Shown here: positions 23,977-38,100 of the stretch, in pieces
Numbering within the stretch: the stretch's first letter is position 1
How the letters are laid out: the number at the start of each line of letters is the position of its first letter
Source: Magicicada septendecula
Taxonomy: Eukaryota > Arthropoda > Insecta > Hemiptera > Cicadidae
Reading direction: 5' to 3'
DNA length: 64,000 bases
Assembly: GCA_034769895.1 (NCBI GenBank)
Contig: CM068369.1
Location: 149,767,574 to 149,831,573, forward strand
Notes under the pieces: model-generated
Seen by the model: only the letters and a program-made list of their open reading frames with translations
Told to the model about the DNA's origin: nothing
Database searches by the model: none
Position numbers and translations under genes: made by a program

Positions 23977-24525
23977 CTATATATTCGGCTGGTGTACACA
24001 AGCGTTATCACTCTTCAATACAGTATCATATAAACAGTGGGATTTAAATGTTAATTGATCATTAAGCAGTAGGTTTGGTTGAAATGAAAACGCTTTATAT
24101 ATTTCATATTCTTCCATGGCATCCATGTATCGGCTCTTACTGCATATATGTATGGGCGTAAAGTTATCTGTGAAACCACTATAACAGTGATTGCTGTTTA
24201 CCAGATGAAAAGCAAAGTTGGATTTGATTGACTTGATGTTATTTTTTGGCAAATGTTCTTTATATCTGTCTTTAAATTTCCTGCCCGTTTGTCCTATGTA
24301 GAATTTATCACATTCACTACACTGGATTCTATATATGCCAGAACTGTTTTCGGTTGTTTTTTGTGTTCGAGGTTTTAATATATTCAATATGTTATTGGTA
24401 GTTTTGAAGGACACGATGATGTCTAATTTTCTTAATTCATTTTTTATTATATTAGGAATCACATTAGTATATTCAACTGAAATATAATGGTTCTTTTTAC
24501 CATCTAATTTTAATTTTCTTTCCAT
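23977..24525 (-). CDS. GIY-YIG endonuclease domain of a Penelope-like element (182 aa)
   Basis: The frame begins with ATG immediately after a TAA that closes the reverse transcriptase frame, and is in the same reading frame, so it was most likely one protein. Residues 63-65 are GIY and 76-78 YIG, followed by the catalytic Arg and RYKEH (about residues 82-91). Paired cysteines (C69, C72) match the small zinc-type loop of Penelope-class nucleases. In these elements the domain nicks the target DNA so that reverse transcription can be primed. The C-terminal end (...HQPNI) is intact. Either the TAA is a disabling mutation or the nuclease is made by reinitiation at the adjoining ATG. Confidence 0.9.
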   Translation of the reverse strand: MERKLKLDGKKNHYISVEYTNVIPNIIKNELRKLDIIVSFKTTNNILNILKPRTQKTTENSSGIYRIQCSECDKFYIGQTGRKFKDRYKEHLPKNNIKSIKSNFAFHLVNSNHCYSGFTDNFTPIHICSKSRYMDAMEEYEIYKAFSFQPNLLLNDQLTFKSHCLYDTVLKSDNACVHQPNI

Positions 24526-25628
24526 TTAATTCCTACGTTTGCGTATTAAGTTATCTATTATATCACTTTTATATCCACTATTGACAGCTATATGTTTAAT
24601 AATATTTAATTCATCTTGAAAATCTTCCTGGTTCATAGGTATAGTTAAAAGTCTATTTACGAAAGCATTAAAAGAAGCCATTTTCTGTGTATATGGGTGG
24701 AATGAATCAGCATGGACAGTTATATCCGTGGTAGTGGGTTTCCTGTATATTTTATATGTGACACAATCAGCGTTTCTTCGAACAGAAAGGTCTAAAAAGT
24801 TTAGGCAATTTTCATTTTCTATTTCCACGGTGAATTTTATGTTGTTCATGTATTTGAGTAACATGTCCATTTGTCTACAAGTGCCATTAAAAACCATGAA
24901 CGTATCGTCAACATATCGCGTGTATGAGATAATTTTATCGTGGTAACTGTTACAGTTAGATAGTAGATAATTATTTTCATAAAAGTTAAGGTACATATCT
25001 GCCAGTAATCCACTTAAAGGAGACCCCATGGCTAACCCTTCTCCTTGTTTAAAAAACTTGCCGTCAAATGTAAAATAATTTTGTTTCAACACTATTCGTA
25101 ATATCAAGATTAATTCGTTAATTTCCTGTTGATTTAATATTGCCGTATTAAGTAAATTGTTTTGGAGAATCTCTATTGTTTCTTTTATAGGTATATTTGT
25201 GTATAAATTGACAATATCAAAAGAAACCAGCTTATAACTCGGTAATAAATCGGTGGAATTAATTTTGTTTATGAAATCTTTATTGTTCTTGATACTATGA
25301 TTATTCTCTAGCTTTATACAGTTTTTTATTATATGTTGAAGTTTTTTTGCAATTTTGTACCCAGGTGCCGACGTGTAGTTAACTAAGGGACGTATTGGCA
25401 TGTTGTCCTTATGTATTTTTGGCAAACCCGTGAATGCGGGTGCCTGTGCATTTATTTGTTTAATATGGTGTCTAACATTTGCGTCAAACAAATTTATGCA
25501 TTTGTTCACAGCGGAATTTAGTTCCTTTGTGTACTTGCTGGTGGGGTCATGCTCAAGTGTCTTAATAATGTTATTGTTAATAAATTCATAACATTTCTGC
25601 GTGTAATCTGCTTGACTCAATATAACTG
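24526..25628 (-). CDS. Penelope-like reverse transcriptase, N-terminally truncated (about 366 aa)
   Basis: The frame is continuous from the truncation point to a TAA at 24,526-24,528. Numbered from 25,620, motif SFDIVNLYTNIP is at about 133-144, GEGLAMGSPLSGLLA at 193-207, and the catalytic YVDD at 236-239. The thumb region NFLDLSVRR...YKIYRKPTTTD follows. These are hallmarks of the Penelope/Neptune reverse transcriptase family, which is closer to telomerase than to LINEs. The N-terminal domain and the ADKGN motif are missing here but present in the plus-strand copy. The first codon in the copy is not a natural start. The frame itself has no internal stop, indicating a young insertion. Confidence 0.92.
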
Positions 25629-25639
25629 GCTTGAAGCCG

Positions 25640-27018
25640 GTCAGGCAAACCTGGTCTATAAATATAAGAACGTTAAGATGAAAATAATTAAGACTAGTCT
25701 CAACATTAAATTCATTAAGAAATGTTTACACAACAACATAATACCAAATTTTTCGAAAATTAATATTCAAAATAAGTCATTAGCAGCGGTTAAAACTAAA
25801 TCAATAGCACAGAAGATATGGCAAAAAGAATAAATTAAGCAATTGTATTTGAAAAAGGACAGATTGAACCGTATTTTGTATATTGCACATTTGAAAGTAT
25901 TAAACAGTTTGCATCCTGCTATCATTAGCAATGTTATTGAATTGATAGAAGCACAAATAAGAGAAGTAATTAAAGTCATTATATCGAAACACATTAAGAA
26001 GTTTGATAACCTATACAAGAAACAACACATGTATCGTAACATAAATTGTAAACATAACTTTTATAAACGCGTAGTAAATTATACCAATATCGAATTATCT
26101 GATGACGAGACAGAATTAATATCTAAAGGTTTAAAATATAACTTACCTAAACTTAGCAAAAACAGCCTATTACGTGGAGTTATAAACGCTGAAGCTGCTA
26201 TAAAATGCATTAAAACCAAGAAACCCAACAAGTAACACGATCGGTAATCAACAATAAATTGGATCGCATATTGGAAGTGGATGGCTTAAGTAAAAATAAA
26301 AACCAGTTTCTAAAATAGGACAAGGAGATCAACCTTATGAAAACAATAAAACAAAAGATTGACATAAATAAGGCAATAGTTACCAAAGCCGATAAAGGCA
26401 ATACTGTAGTTATATTGAGTCAAGCAGATTACACGCAGAAATGTTTTGAATTGATTAAAAATAACATTATTAAGACACTTGAGCATGACCCCACCAGCAA
26501 GTACACCTGGGTACAAAATCGCAAAAAACTTCAACATATAATAAAAAACAGTACAAAGCTAGAGAATAATCATAGTATCAAGAACAATAAAGATTTCATA
26601 AACAAAATTAATTCCATCGACTTATTACCGAGTTATAAGCTGGTTTCTTTTGATATTATCAATTTATACACAAATATACCTATACAAGAAACAATAGAGA
26701 TTCTCCAAAACAATTTACTTAATACGGCAATATTAAATCAACAGGAAATTAACGAATTAATCTTGATATTACGAATAGTGTTGAAACAAAATTATTTTAC
26801 ATTTGACGGCAAGTTTTTTAAACAAGGAGAAGGGTTAGCCATGGGGTCTCCTTTAAGTGGATTACTGGCAGATATATACCTTAACTTTTATGAAAATAAT
26901 TATCTACTATCTAACTGTAACAGTTACCACGATAAAATTATCTCATACACGCGATATATTGACGATAAGTTTATGGTTTTTAATGGCACTTGTAGACAAA
27001 TGGACATGTTACTCAAAT
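25640..27018 (+). pseudogene. Penelope-like element, second copy: N-terminus to palm, broken
   Basis: The plus-strand copy supplies what its inverted neighbour lacks. Frames at 25,652-25,833 and 25,843-26,235 encode the N-terminal region ending with the typical ELISKGLKYNLP motif. The frame 26,337-27,018 then carries TKADKGNTVVIL, the palm motifs and YIDD. A frameshift and stops lie between 26,235 and 26,337. An internal deletion removes roughly 50 codons after ...TSKYT (about 26,505). The copy stops at ...QMDMLLK, so thumb and nuclease are lost. Over the shared palm region the two copies differ at only a few residues, for example YVDDT versus YIDDK. Confidence 0.9.
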
Positions 27019-27019
27019 A

Positions 27020-28406
<1,387 letters not shown>

Positions 28407-28640
28407 GGACTGTAACCCCTCTTTATTTTTTAATACTTTATATATATATATTTTTTTTAAGAGGGGCCACCAGATATTTAAAACTAGGCAGAAGGCCTAG
28501 AGAAGCAAAAAATGCGTGGGTCCAGTGAGACGGGACTTGCAATTAAACTCTCTGGTAACCTACAATAACAGCATTTATTTGAGTGAAATTACATGTATCA
28601 CAATACCAAAAACCTCGTAATCCCCATAATGTCCAAAATC
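28407..28640. repeat. LTR-like interspersed repeat, copy 1
   Basis: Starting near TGTAACCCCT, this segment shares ordered motifs with 47,551-47,720: ACTAG...GGCCTAGA, AAAAAATGCG, GGACTTGCAAT, AAC(A)CTCT, then a TTTATT...GTG stretch. The order of motifs and the TGTAAC start suggest the 5' part of an LTR. The right end was not found. Confidence 0.4.
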
Positions 28641-28702
28641 ACATAATTGTACATATACATATATCATTTTCTATATAAGTAACTCGATGTTTCTTGCAGT
28701 AA

Positions 28703-28834
28703 TTATATAATTTGTGATGTTTTTTCAATTTGTTTCTTCTGCAAGTAGATAATATTGTATATTCTTTTTTTAAAAAAAAAAAAGAATATACAATATTATC
28801 TGCTTGCAGAAGAAACAAATTGAAAAAACATCAC

Positions 28835-28847
<13 letters not shown>
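28703..28847. repeat. Near-perfect inverted repeat (~70-bp arms)
   Basis: The arm TTTGTGATGTTTTTTCAATT...GCAAGTAGATAATATTGTAT is repeated in reverse complement across an A/T-rich centre at about 28,771, with one clear mismatch. It is followed by a (TA)n tract. It would extrude as a long hairpin. No coding content. Confidence 0.9.

Positions 28848-28869
<22 letters not shown>
28848..28869. repeat. (TA)n microsatellite
   Basis: Pure TA run directly adjoining the palindrome. Confidence 0.9.
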
Positions 28870-28872
<3 letters not shown>

Positions 28873-31398
28873 CGTTTATACACATTGACATAAAACATAA
28901 GTTGGACATAATATATCTATTTAGGTATATATATTCTCCTCAATCTGAAATGATTATGATCATAAGGTAACAACTTTTTCTGTTTATATCTCGGCATTAT
29001 AAAAAGGTACCTTTATGTATATATTTATCACTCCCTCTCTAGAACACATAACAGCCTCTGACATCACAATAATTTTCACAAAATCACAGTTACAACTTAT
29101 ATGCCAATACTCAAACGCCCCACGGCCCCCCTGTATATTATTCCTTTATCGCCCCGTGATATAGAAACATCTAATAACTGACCCGCCAATATCTAGTAAA
29201 TAAATGGAAAGAATGTCATCAAGCAAGACCCCCCCCTTATACATTTTTATAATGTCGGGCAGCCCGCATAATTAACTACGAAATGTAACAATTCCTTGTC
29301 AGATACAAATATACATTATAATTGAGAAAACATTTATAATGGCTGGTAATTAAAGAAAATATGATAAGTAAAGCTTGCTATAATGATAGGCAAAATGTGA
29401 AACTTGTTGATCCATATAATGCACAGAACCCTTCCAAAAATCTGTCATAAGAATGTTACATGTTTAGAAATTATTCATTCATTTAATTATATACCTAGTC
29501 ATTATTTAAACATAAGGATTTGATAATAACCAAAAATTAACAAAACAGGTTTAGCATATAATGGCCAGAAAATCTAAGTTACAAAATATAAGTACCGCCT
29601 ATATATTTCATTCCATGTAAAATTTATAATCTGAAAATATTAAAAAAAAATAGACTTTAAATAAATAAGAAAAGTTAATTTCGGCCATTTGTGCATATAT
29701 AAAAAAAACATGCTGTATACGTGCGGCTGTAGGAGTGTACCAGAACAGGCCTGACCTGACAAAATATGACCCGTAGAAAACCTGCATGAAATGACACCAA
29801 CAGGTGCCTACCTTGTGAACAGAAAAACCCATTTATGAAATAACACCCGGAAACAGAATAAAAAAAACCCCATCCCTTGCATACAGAAAAAATAATTAAT
29901 GTGAAATCCCAGTAATAATCTAAGAATGACATCCGAACCAGCCGGTCCGGAATCAAGAAAATCATACCCTTATACTTAATTTAGAACAAATTTTTGCTTA
30001 CAACTTTTGCACCCATAATACATACGAAAACAGCTCTGGTACCCTCCCACAGGTCAGCTCACAATTGCAGTGATTGTACTGTATTATCAAGATTAATTTA
30101 CATAGAAATTGTCTTGCCGACACACCCTCGATTTAACCATCTCGCTGAATTAAGTTAAATTGTTATAGCACAAACACCTCACATGGGATGTTCCGCGGGC
30201 CAGGATAAAATAAAAAGGAGTTTATATCACCTTATATGAAGCGGCGGTTCAACATTGTTGGCGGCAGCTAGTCCCTCCTCGGTCACAGACGAAGTTTTTA
30301 GTGGTTCATAGCTGGTGAAGGTGTGGTCATATCTCCATTCTAGGGCGAGAACCCTAAATATTCAAAATGATTAATGTACTGTCCACTAATGCTAGCACAC
30401 TTGTCATGTATACTAAACACCCGAACTAGTGTTCCCAACCAACTCAAAATAATGCATAAAATATTTTTAAATTTATATTTGATTTATATGTTACTAAATG
30501 ATCATCATTAACTCATAACCAGGCACGGTAATGAGAAATGCACACCGGCTCTGACCAGCCGCAATATAACCTGACATGCTCCCAGCTCCCTGGCCACGTG
30601 GCGTTACATTCAATCACAAATCTTGCAAATAACGAAAACTTTAAAGACCCATCAGCTACAGACAATTAACAGATTCACAGTACTTCATCTAGGGCGGTCT
30701 TAAAGTTTACAATTAAATGATTTACTTAAAAGAATGTTCACACTTTCGGTCACACGTGCGTTCATACATAGCTAACAAGATACAGTTCTCACTAACTTAC
30801 TTAATTCTGTAGCGTCTTTATACAAGGCTGAATGAACAATAGTTAATACAATTATAGGCGGTATTCAAGTAAAATAACAGTAATTAAATATCTCCTAATG
30901 CTCGCACACATCTGATCGACAGCACGAGCATTCTAACGTTCGCATCTGGATTGAATACGTTTTGAATTTAAATTTTCTTACAAGCAAATTATTGTGTATA
31001 TGTATATAATGCACTTACTTGTGAGTCTTAAGCAATTAGCCTGCCATAAAGATGAGGAAGACTACACAAAAAAAATCTGCTACCGAGGAAGACGGCTGAG
31101 TTGTTTATTCAGTGAGAACAGGGCCGGAACTGATCATTTGGCATGTGCTCAAAACCGAACCCCGAACTCGCCACTAGATAGCGTTCATAGTCGAAACAGC
31201 GCCACCGAAATTGCGCTTGCCAACTAATACTTCGACACTTGTCCGAATCAGAAAAACACTAGGATTGCATTTCCTCGAACGCCGGATTGTGCAACTCCGG
31301 CACAGGACAGAAAGGGTTTATACTTGTCTGAATCTTTTATTTATTTGACTCTTATGGTCTTATGGAAAGTGAAATAACTATGATGTGAGGGGAAGGAA
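28870..31398. other. Unassigned sequence
   Basis: Mostly AT-rich, with a moderately GC-richer stretch near 30,170-30,350 and 31,080-31,220. No frame above 100 codons and no recognisable domain. Confidence 0.45.
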
Positions 31399-31840
31399 TG
31401 TTCTCGCTGATTGTTGTATGGTAGCGTGTAAACACAAAATAAAGACATCAACGTAGTCATCCTAATTACCAGCTTTAATCACAAATAACAGTTTGAAATC
31501 AACATGGTAGTCTCTTAAAACATTTCAAGTTAAATTTCTCCACACGCAATATAAATGTCAAGTAATAGAGTTGTACACTAACTAAACATATTCCAATAAT
31601 CCTCAACAATAATTCGATCCGCACTATGAAATGGTTCACTCGTAACTGACTGACAAACAAGGTGCTTTTGCTTTTATAGGTAGCACAGGTGTTCGAGAAC
31701 ACTTTCCATCCTTGCTGCTGCTGCCAGCATAATGGGTATTTAAAGTGCTTTCCGGAGCAACCTGGAACGTACTATTTTGTGTGGCTTTGACTGGGGCTAT
31801 ACCTGCTCGACTAGTGGTTTGACAGGGTTGAGAAGTTACA
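31399..31840 (-). mobile_element. Diverged solo LTR related to 20,638-21,092
   Basis: Shares in order GTTGTATGGTA, ACCAGCTTTAATCACAAATAACAGTTT, GATCCGC, CTGACTGAC and TTTTATAGGTAGC with the LTR at 20.6 kb. It also carries the minus-strand TATA box (31,672-31,678). Ends are inferred from the alignment; I see no matching target duplication, so they may be off by some bases. Confidence 0.6.
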
Positions 31841-31888
31841 GTACTTTATGTTATAACTAAAATTTCAAAGTTATAACAATTCATCTAT

Positions 31889-31890
31889 TA

Positions 31891-31925
<35 letters not shown>
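31889..31925. repeat. (AT)n microsatellite, left side of the giant-LTR insertion site
   Basis: About 35 bases of TA repeat end exactly where the LTR begins. Confidence 0.95.
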
Positions 31926-31928
<3 letters not shown>

Positions 31929-34900
31929 AGCATGACAGATAATCCACTTAAATAGATTACCATATGATCATTAGTAAAAATCAAGTATATGGAATATCCA
32001 GAAAAATCCAAATGATAACCAAATAAAAATCACAATAAATTACCACCATAACAAGAAAAAGTAAATATAAAGAAAAACTCTGCAACAAAAATAAATGTAC
32101 AACAAAATAAAACCCAAAACAACTAAAATTAAAATAATACCCAGGTAGGATAGGAGTAGGTAAGGAAGCTACCCAGACCAAATAAACAAACCAGAATAAA
32201 CAAGAATATATAATAATGAAGAAACCAAGAACGAAAAAGGAAGAGACCCAGAACAAAGAAAAATAATAATAACAAAATGGTACTGAAGAAACCAAGAATG
32301 AAGAAGGAAGATATCCAGAACAAACCAGTGTACCTAATGAACAGGGACAAGTTTGAAGATAACATGTAATAGAGGAAGTAGAACACGACCAATACCCAAA
32401 AGAAACCCAATGGGGAGAAAACAAAAACCCCAAAAGAAAGTAAATGTCACTATAGAAAGTATAACACCCCAAAAAACCATAAACTCATGGAAAACAAATA
32501 AAAACAAAAGTGTTTAAAGTGCTAAGTAGAAGTGCATCCAAGAAAGTTATTGTATAATTAATAACGACAAATCTTAACAGTTCGCCCATGATTAAACAAT
32601 TTGATATTATAAAACTATGAAAGGACTAGTGATAGTATCAAGAAATAACAAGGGACAAGTGCAAGTTATTAGATTATCATAAATAAACTTTGAGAAAGTA
32701 CATTAAATACTGTACCTTTAAATAACTTTAAGTGTTTAATATAGTATCATGAGTGATATTTAATCAAATAGTATGGTGAAAGAGCAATGACTACTCTTTC
32801 TAATAAAATGCCACTGTTTATATGATAACATACAATGGAGTGAATAATATAAATAGAGAGCTTGGAGTTAATACATACAGTGACAAGGGATACATCCCTA
32901 AAGTTAAGGAAAACAGATAAGACTGTACCCAAATAGTTATAAGTAAGTGTTAAAATATTTAATGGAACAGAGATGTTAGGTTCCAATTACCATATATGAA
33001 CTCTATGCATAAGGTTTGGAAATAGAGAATAATTCTTATATTTATAAAATGTTATTGTGTTTAATAGTTTGAATATTTGAATACAATATCTGAATGCAAT
33101 TTCTGAATGTGGATACCATTCTTATATAATAAAATATTTTTTAGGAGTTACTGTAAGTAATCAGTACAAAAAAGGGTATGAATTTAAATACCATATTTAA
33201 TGTCAAATAATTGTTATGTTTTAATTGTTTAAAGTCAATACTAAATATTATAGTAGTAAAAGAAGGAATTATTAATGAATATTATATTAGAATAGAAGGT
33301 CAGAAAAGGGTATAAACTAACTGTATTAATAAATACTTTGTAGGTAACAACAGATAAAATCTAGGCCAAATAGTAAATCTAAACTACATTATAATTGACA
33401 AATCTAGTCCTATAAACCAACTAAACTGATGAAATTTATGCAAGATAAACCCATCACATACTAATATAATGTAATTTATACTTTAAAAAGATATTGTCAG
33501 AAGATAGGAAAAATTATGAATAAAAATGAAATGTATTAATTAAAATTTCAGAGGAGGAGTCATAGATAAATGAATTATATTTAAAAACAATAATTAATGG
33601 ACAAAATTGCAAGAAATTAAGTAAAGATAAACAATTATATCAATCTGAGATTCAGTATAATAATAATTATATCAGATAAAATGGCTATTATTTGGACAAG
33701 GACAGGAAACAAAAATTTAAGCCTACTTTTCCAAAATGAAAGAAATATAACTTTTTTAAATAAAAACTTTGTAAAACTATATTAATTAGTATCAAAATAA
33801 GCAAAATAGATTGAAGAAACCAAATATGTATTTAGTATTTCATACAATTAAATAATAACGAAAATATTTTCAGTGATATAATGTATTAAATAATAATGTA
33901 TCGGAAGCCAAGGTAATTTGAAACAATGTATGATGTATATTAAATTGACTGAGAATTTCAGGAGACGAAGGAAATGAGAACAATTAATTATTATCCGTTG
34001 AAGCGAACACTTGAACGAGGTTTTGATCCGTGTAACCTATGTTAATGGCGTGCGAGATATAATCGAGTTTAGTGAAAATTTGTAACTTTTTTATTTTTGA
34101 TATTTAACTTGAAAAGCAATGAACACAAACAATAAAACAATTAAACTACGATAAAACAGGATCACATACGCATAAATTATTGAATTAACACCAACAAAAA
34201 TAAATATTACGGACGAAACAAAAAGGGTTAAGTACAACATATTTAACCATAGTGAAATAGCATAATCACACACATTTAAACAAAGTGAACTAAGAAACAC
34301 TGCACCAGGAACACTTAATTAACTCCATAACGAATATCCACAATTGCTGAGACGAGGAAACGGTGAACAGGCATCTTTATTGCAAGAAATATTTGTCGAG
34401 GTGACGGACATTAACCTACGCAGTTCTCAGCCGGCCATTTTGGTTTTCCCATCATCCTATGCGAAGTGGAACAAATGAACATCGAGTCTTCACTGGTTCG
34501 AATATTATAACATATAAACATTCAATATTGATTTATAACCTTGTAATTGTTAGTTTTTAAGACTTTTAATTGTAAGTGTTATACTTTCATGGCCCTAACC
34601 TTCTCTGGCTATTCATAAAATAACCGTTAAAAGAACAAAATATTATATACACTATTCATTTAATTTTTTATTGACCGACCCTGAGTAACGAGTCGATACT
34701 GTTGTCAACAATCGATTAATCATCGATCTTTCTAATAAATTGTTAATAAATAATATAATTCTGAAAATTGGTTGAAATTTAATTTAAATTTAATTAAAAA
34801 TAAGTTGATTCAAGATCACGGACTAACCGAAAGGCGGTATTGACAAAAATAAGGAGCATTTTGAAGAAGAAGAAGAACCGTCTATCGACTAGTACCGGAG

Positions 34901-35139
34901 TTAACAATATTAACGCAGGAGTTATTCAGAGAAAGTGACACCACAACATAAACAACCATAAAATAATTAAAATTTTTACACAATACAGTTACGAAAATTA
35001 TTTCTTAATTACATACTACAAAAAACACGAAACCAATAATTTTTTCAGAAAACAAAATTTTTTATTTGAAATAAAAATTTTTTTTTATATCAAATTTTAA
35101 TATTATTATTATTTTGTAACCCGAATAAAAGGATACGTT

Positions 35140-35142
<3 letters not shown>
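31926..35142 (+). mobile_element. Solo giant LTR (~3.2 kb), subfamily related to the 35,187 element
   Basis: Starts TGTAGCATGACAG (compare TGTAGCGTGACAG at 35,187) and ends ...GATACGTTACA. Both sides are (AT)n. Collinear motifs with the 35,187 LTR include a purine-rich AAGAAGG/AGAA segment in the first 500 bases, CTCCATAAC, and near the end TTCTCTGRC..., GAATCGATAC/GAGTCGATAC and CAATCGAT-like strings. No coding frame is credible; the long minus-strand frame (31,981-32,472) is low-complexity. It is probably a solo LTR left by recombination. Similarity is motif-level, read by eye. Confidence 0.65.

Positions 35143-35186
<44 letters not shown>
35143..35186. repeat. (AT)22 microsatellite between two giant LTRs
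   Basis: Forty-four bases of AT repeat separate the solo LTR from the complete element. Confidence 0.97.
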
Positions 35187-35189
<3 letters not shown>

Positions 35190-38100
35190 AGCGTGACAGA
35201 TGTATGCATAATATTGAATGGCAATTGATCATTAGAATAATGAAGTTATAATATTTAAAGTTGGAAGAAAGCATTAAGTTTAATATAAATAGATTAATTC
35301 ATAGCAACTGTGGAAAGAAATCATTATTATAAAGAAAATCCAAGTTCAAGTAAAAGGAGTTACTAGTGATGAGTCATCCAAGACCAGTCTCATAACCAAA
35401 GTTTTCAAGGTATAACCCAGGAAGGTAAAATAGTAAATAACAAAGCAGTACACAATATGACCAAACCCACAACGAGGGAGAATAAATAGAATAGAAACCC
35501 TAAAATAAGCCAAGATCAACCAATACAGGTTGTGTATTTCTGAATTAAAGAAGAAGATGGAGAAGATCCCAAGAAACCTGATGGCATCAAGAACAGATGG
35601 AGAAGATACCAGTCCCAGAAGGCAGGAGAAAAGAAGACTGAAGAAAGAAGAAGAGGGCAGCATCCTGAAGAAGACGTCATGCTCTTATAAAAGACACCCA
35701 AATCCCTATATCCCCAAAATAAATATCTAAAAATAAAAGTATAACGAAATAAAAACCACATGTATACAAATTTAAGAGAGAGGAGTGTATAAAGTAAAAG
35801 TTTCCTGTGAACTAAGATGAAACAATGATATAGTGCCCATGGAACGGGTCTCCATTGAAAAAACGCTAACCAATTTATTATGTTGATAAGACTATACGAC
35901 CATTTAGCATTAACATAATATATAAGTGAAAGTGAACCAGTGATAGTTTTGGGTATTATAAAAAATGAACCTTGTGTTTCATTCTTGGCAATCACAAACA
36001 TTGGATGCAATGAAATATGCATTTTTCAATGACTTAAAATATGTACGGTGACAATATGTTGTTCATAAGACATGAATCTGTTTAAAATAACATTTTTGTT
36101 TTACATGAAAAAAAGAAAAACAGATTTCATAGTGCTTTGTGAACGGTTCATACTATTTATTTGTTAATGACAGGGTACAATTCCCCAAAGACAAGGTATA
36201 AAAGACTGTATAAAAACTGTAGAATCCTACTTATAATAATAGTTAGAAATAAGAATATAAATATAAGGTTTTAATGTATATAGTACAAGAATGTTTAAAA
36301 ATGTTTTAGATATAAGGCCATTTGTTTGGGTCTGAAACAACTAACATCAGAACTATAAAAATAATTACCACTTGTAAATAGTAGAGAGTAATTAAGATGT
36401 TAGTTAGTACAAAACCTTTGTTGTAAACCATATTTACATGTTGGAAATGGGAATTTTGTTGCAAAATGTCTGATTTGAAGACAACCATTTATTTTAAAAA
36501 AAATGTTCTTTATTCTGTTTTAACTATTATTTGTATTGTAACCAATACTAATTGTTTTTGTGTAATTTGAAAACATGTTTAATTTATAATACTATTTGTA
36601 AAAAGTCAGAGAGGGTATCACACATCATATATTGTTTGTAAATTATTTTGTAAGAAAAATTGTTAAAAAATCATAGGCCAAAAGAATGGAAACCAAACTT
36701 CATCAAAACAGAGAAATTACTCATTTAAAAGCAAATAAAAAAAAAGGGGTTTAGACAAAATAAACTAGAGATCATGCCATATAATTGCACATACCATTTA
36801 GAGAGATTTTAATAAATTATATTCAGAATTATGAATAAAAGTGAAAATGACTAAACTCAGAAATTTAGACATGGGAGTCATATATTTCAGAATAATGTTT
36901 CAGAATACAACTAATTCAATTAATTACCAGAAAATAAGGGAATATGAACCTTTTAATACAATATAGGATTATTAATATTAAATATAACTGATAAAATGGC
37001 TGAATTTACATTATAACAGGAAGTAAATTTTAATGTTTTGACCTTTCAGAGTATACCTAACTGAAAGTGTAATTACTATTTTTTGGACAGAAAACACTAT
37101 AAAATGGCATTATTTAATCTGAAAATAACCAGAATGAACTGAAAGATTAATTTAAAGCAAATCTAGTGAATAAAATTGACAAATAACCAAAGTTTAGGCA
37201 TTCATATAGTGAAAATATAAAGTATTCACAGGATGTGAAAATATTTTTGAACAATGTTAAGGATAATATTATATGGGCTAAGAGTTTAATTGAAACTGAA
37301 GGAAACAGTTAGTTAATTATTGGTAGTTGAACGGTTAACATGACATACCTTTGAAAACGTGAATGACCTAACCTATAATCGTCATACAAAGCGAGTGTAT
37401 AGTGAGTTATTGTGAAATCGCGAGTGACTTGTAAAATACTACTGAAACTATCATATTATAACAGAAACGATCAAGTAACACTCCATAACACAGAACAATA
37501 TAAATCTACTCCGAAAAACACCATAAAACACTAGAAAACTGTATAATACATTAAACCAAATTAGTGACGGAATCGGAGAAAGTGTTTGAACTAATAATTA
37601 TACAGATACACTAAATACAACCCAGAATCACTACACCAGTCACTACATAACATATAACAAGAGATTTGCGGACACGAGAACAGAAATATTGCGTCAAAAT
37701 ACATTATTTGGAATGCAGCAGCAACGAGCAACATTTTCATCGACTTGACGGCAGCCATCTTTCTTTGACAATTCCAGTGCCTCTTCATGGTTCATCACAG
37801 CTGTTTGGTGAAAACAATTATTATATTTACAAATTATTATTCAATGTCTGTGTTTATTAATAACTATTAATTTGATTGTAACGTTATACTTTTTAAATAT
37901 TAGCCCGATTTCTCTGACTTTGATAATAACTGGCTGTTTAAAGAACCCTATATAATTTTTATATCATATACTTGTAACTTTTTTCGATATCCTGAGAATC
38001 GATACTAATCGATAAGAGTCAATATTGCTATTACTTAATAAAATATTAATACTTTTCAATACTTAATAGTTCTTTATTTCTTCAATAATACTAATTACCA

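Larger units (their letters stand above)
23750..25628 (-). mobile_element. Penelope-like element, 5'-truncated copy
   Basis: On the minus strand the copy runs from reverse transcriptase (24,526-25,628) to GIY-YIG endonuclease (23,977-24,525), then a 3' non-coding region that includes a hammerhead motif (23,785-23,828). Homology to the neighbouring plus-strand copy stops at 25,628 in mid-frame, so the 5' part is missing. The copy is joined head-to-head with the plus-strand copy through only about a dozen bases of other sequence, an arrangement known for Penelope-like elements. Confidence 0.9.

Noticed and set aside
31981-32472. 163-codon hydrophobic minus-strand frame
   Set aside because: It is low-complexity, lies inside a solo LTR and is antisense to purine-rich DNA, which gives Phe/Leu/Ser-rich frames by chance.
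35516-36022. 168-codon minus-strand frame, repeated at 43,319-43,807
   Set aside because: The repetition is explained by the two nearly identical LTRs, not by selection. No domain is recognised.
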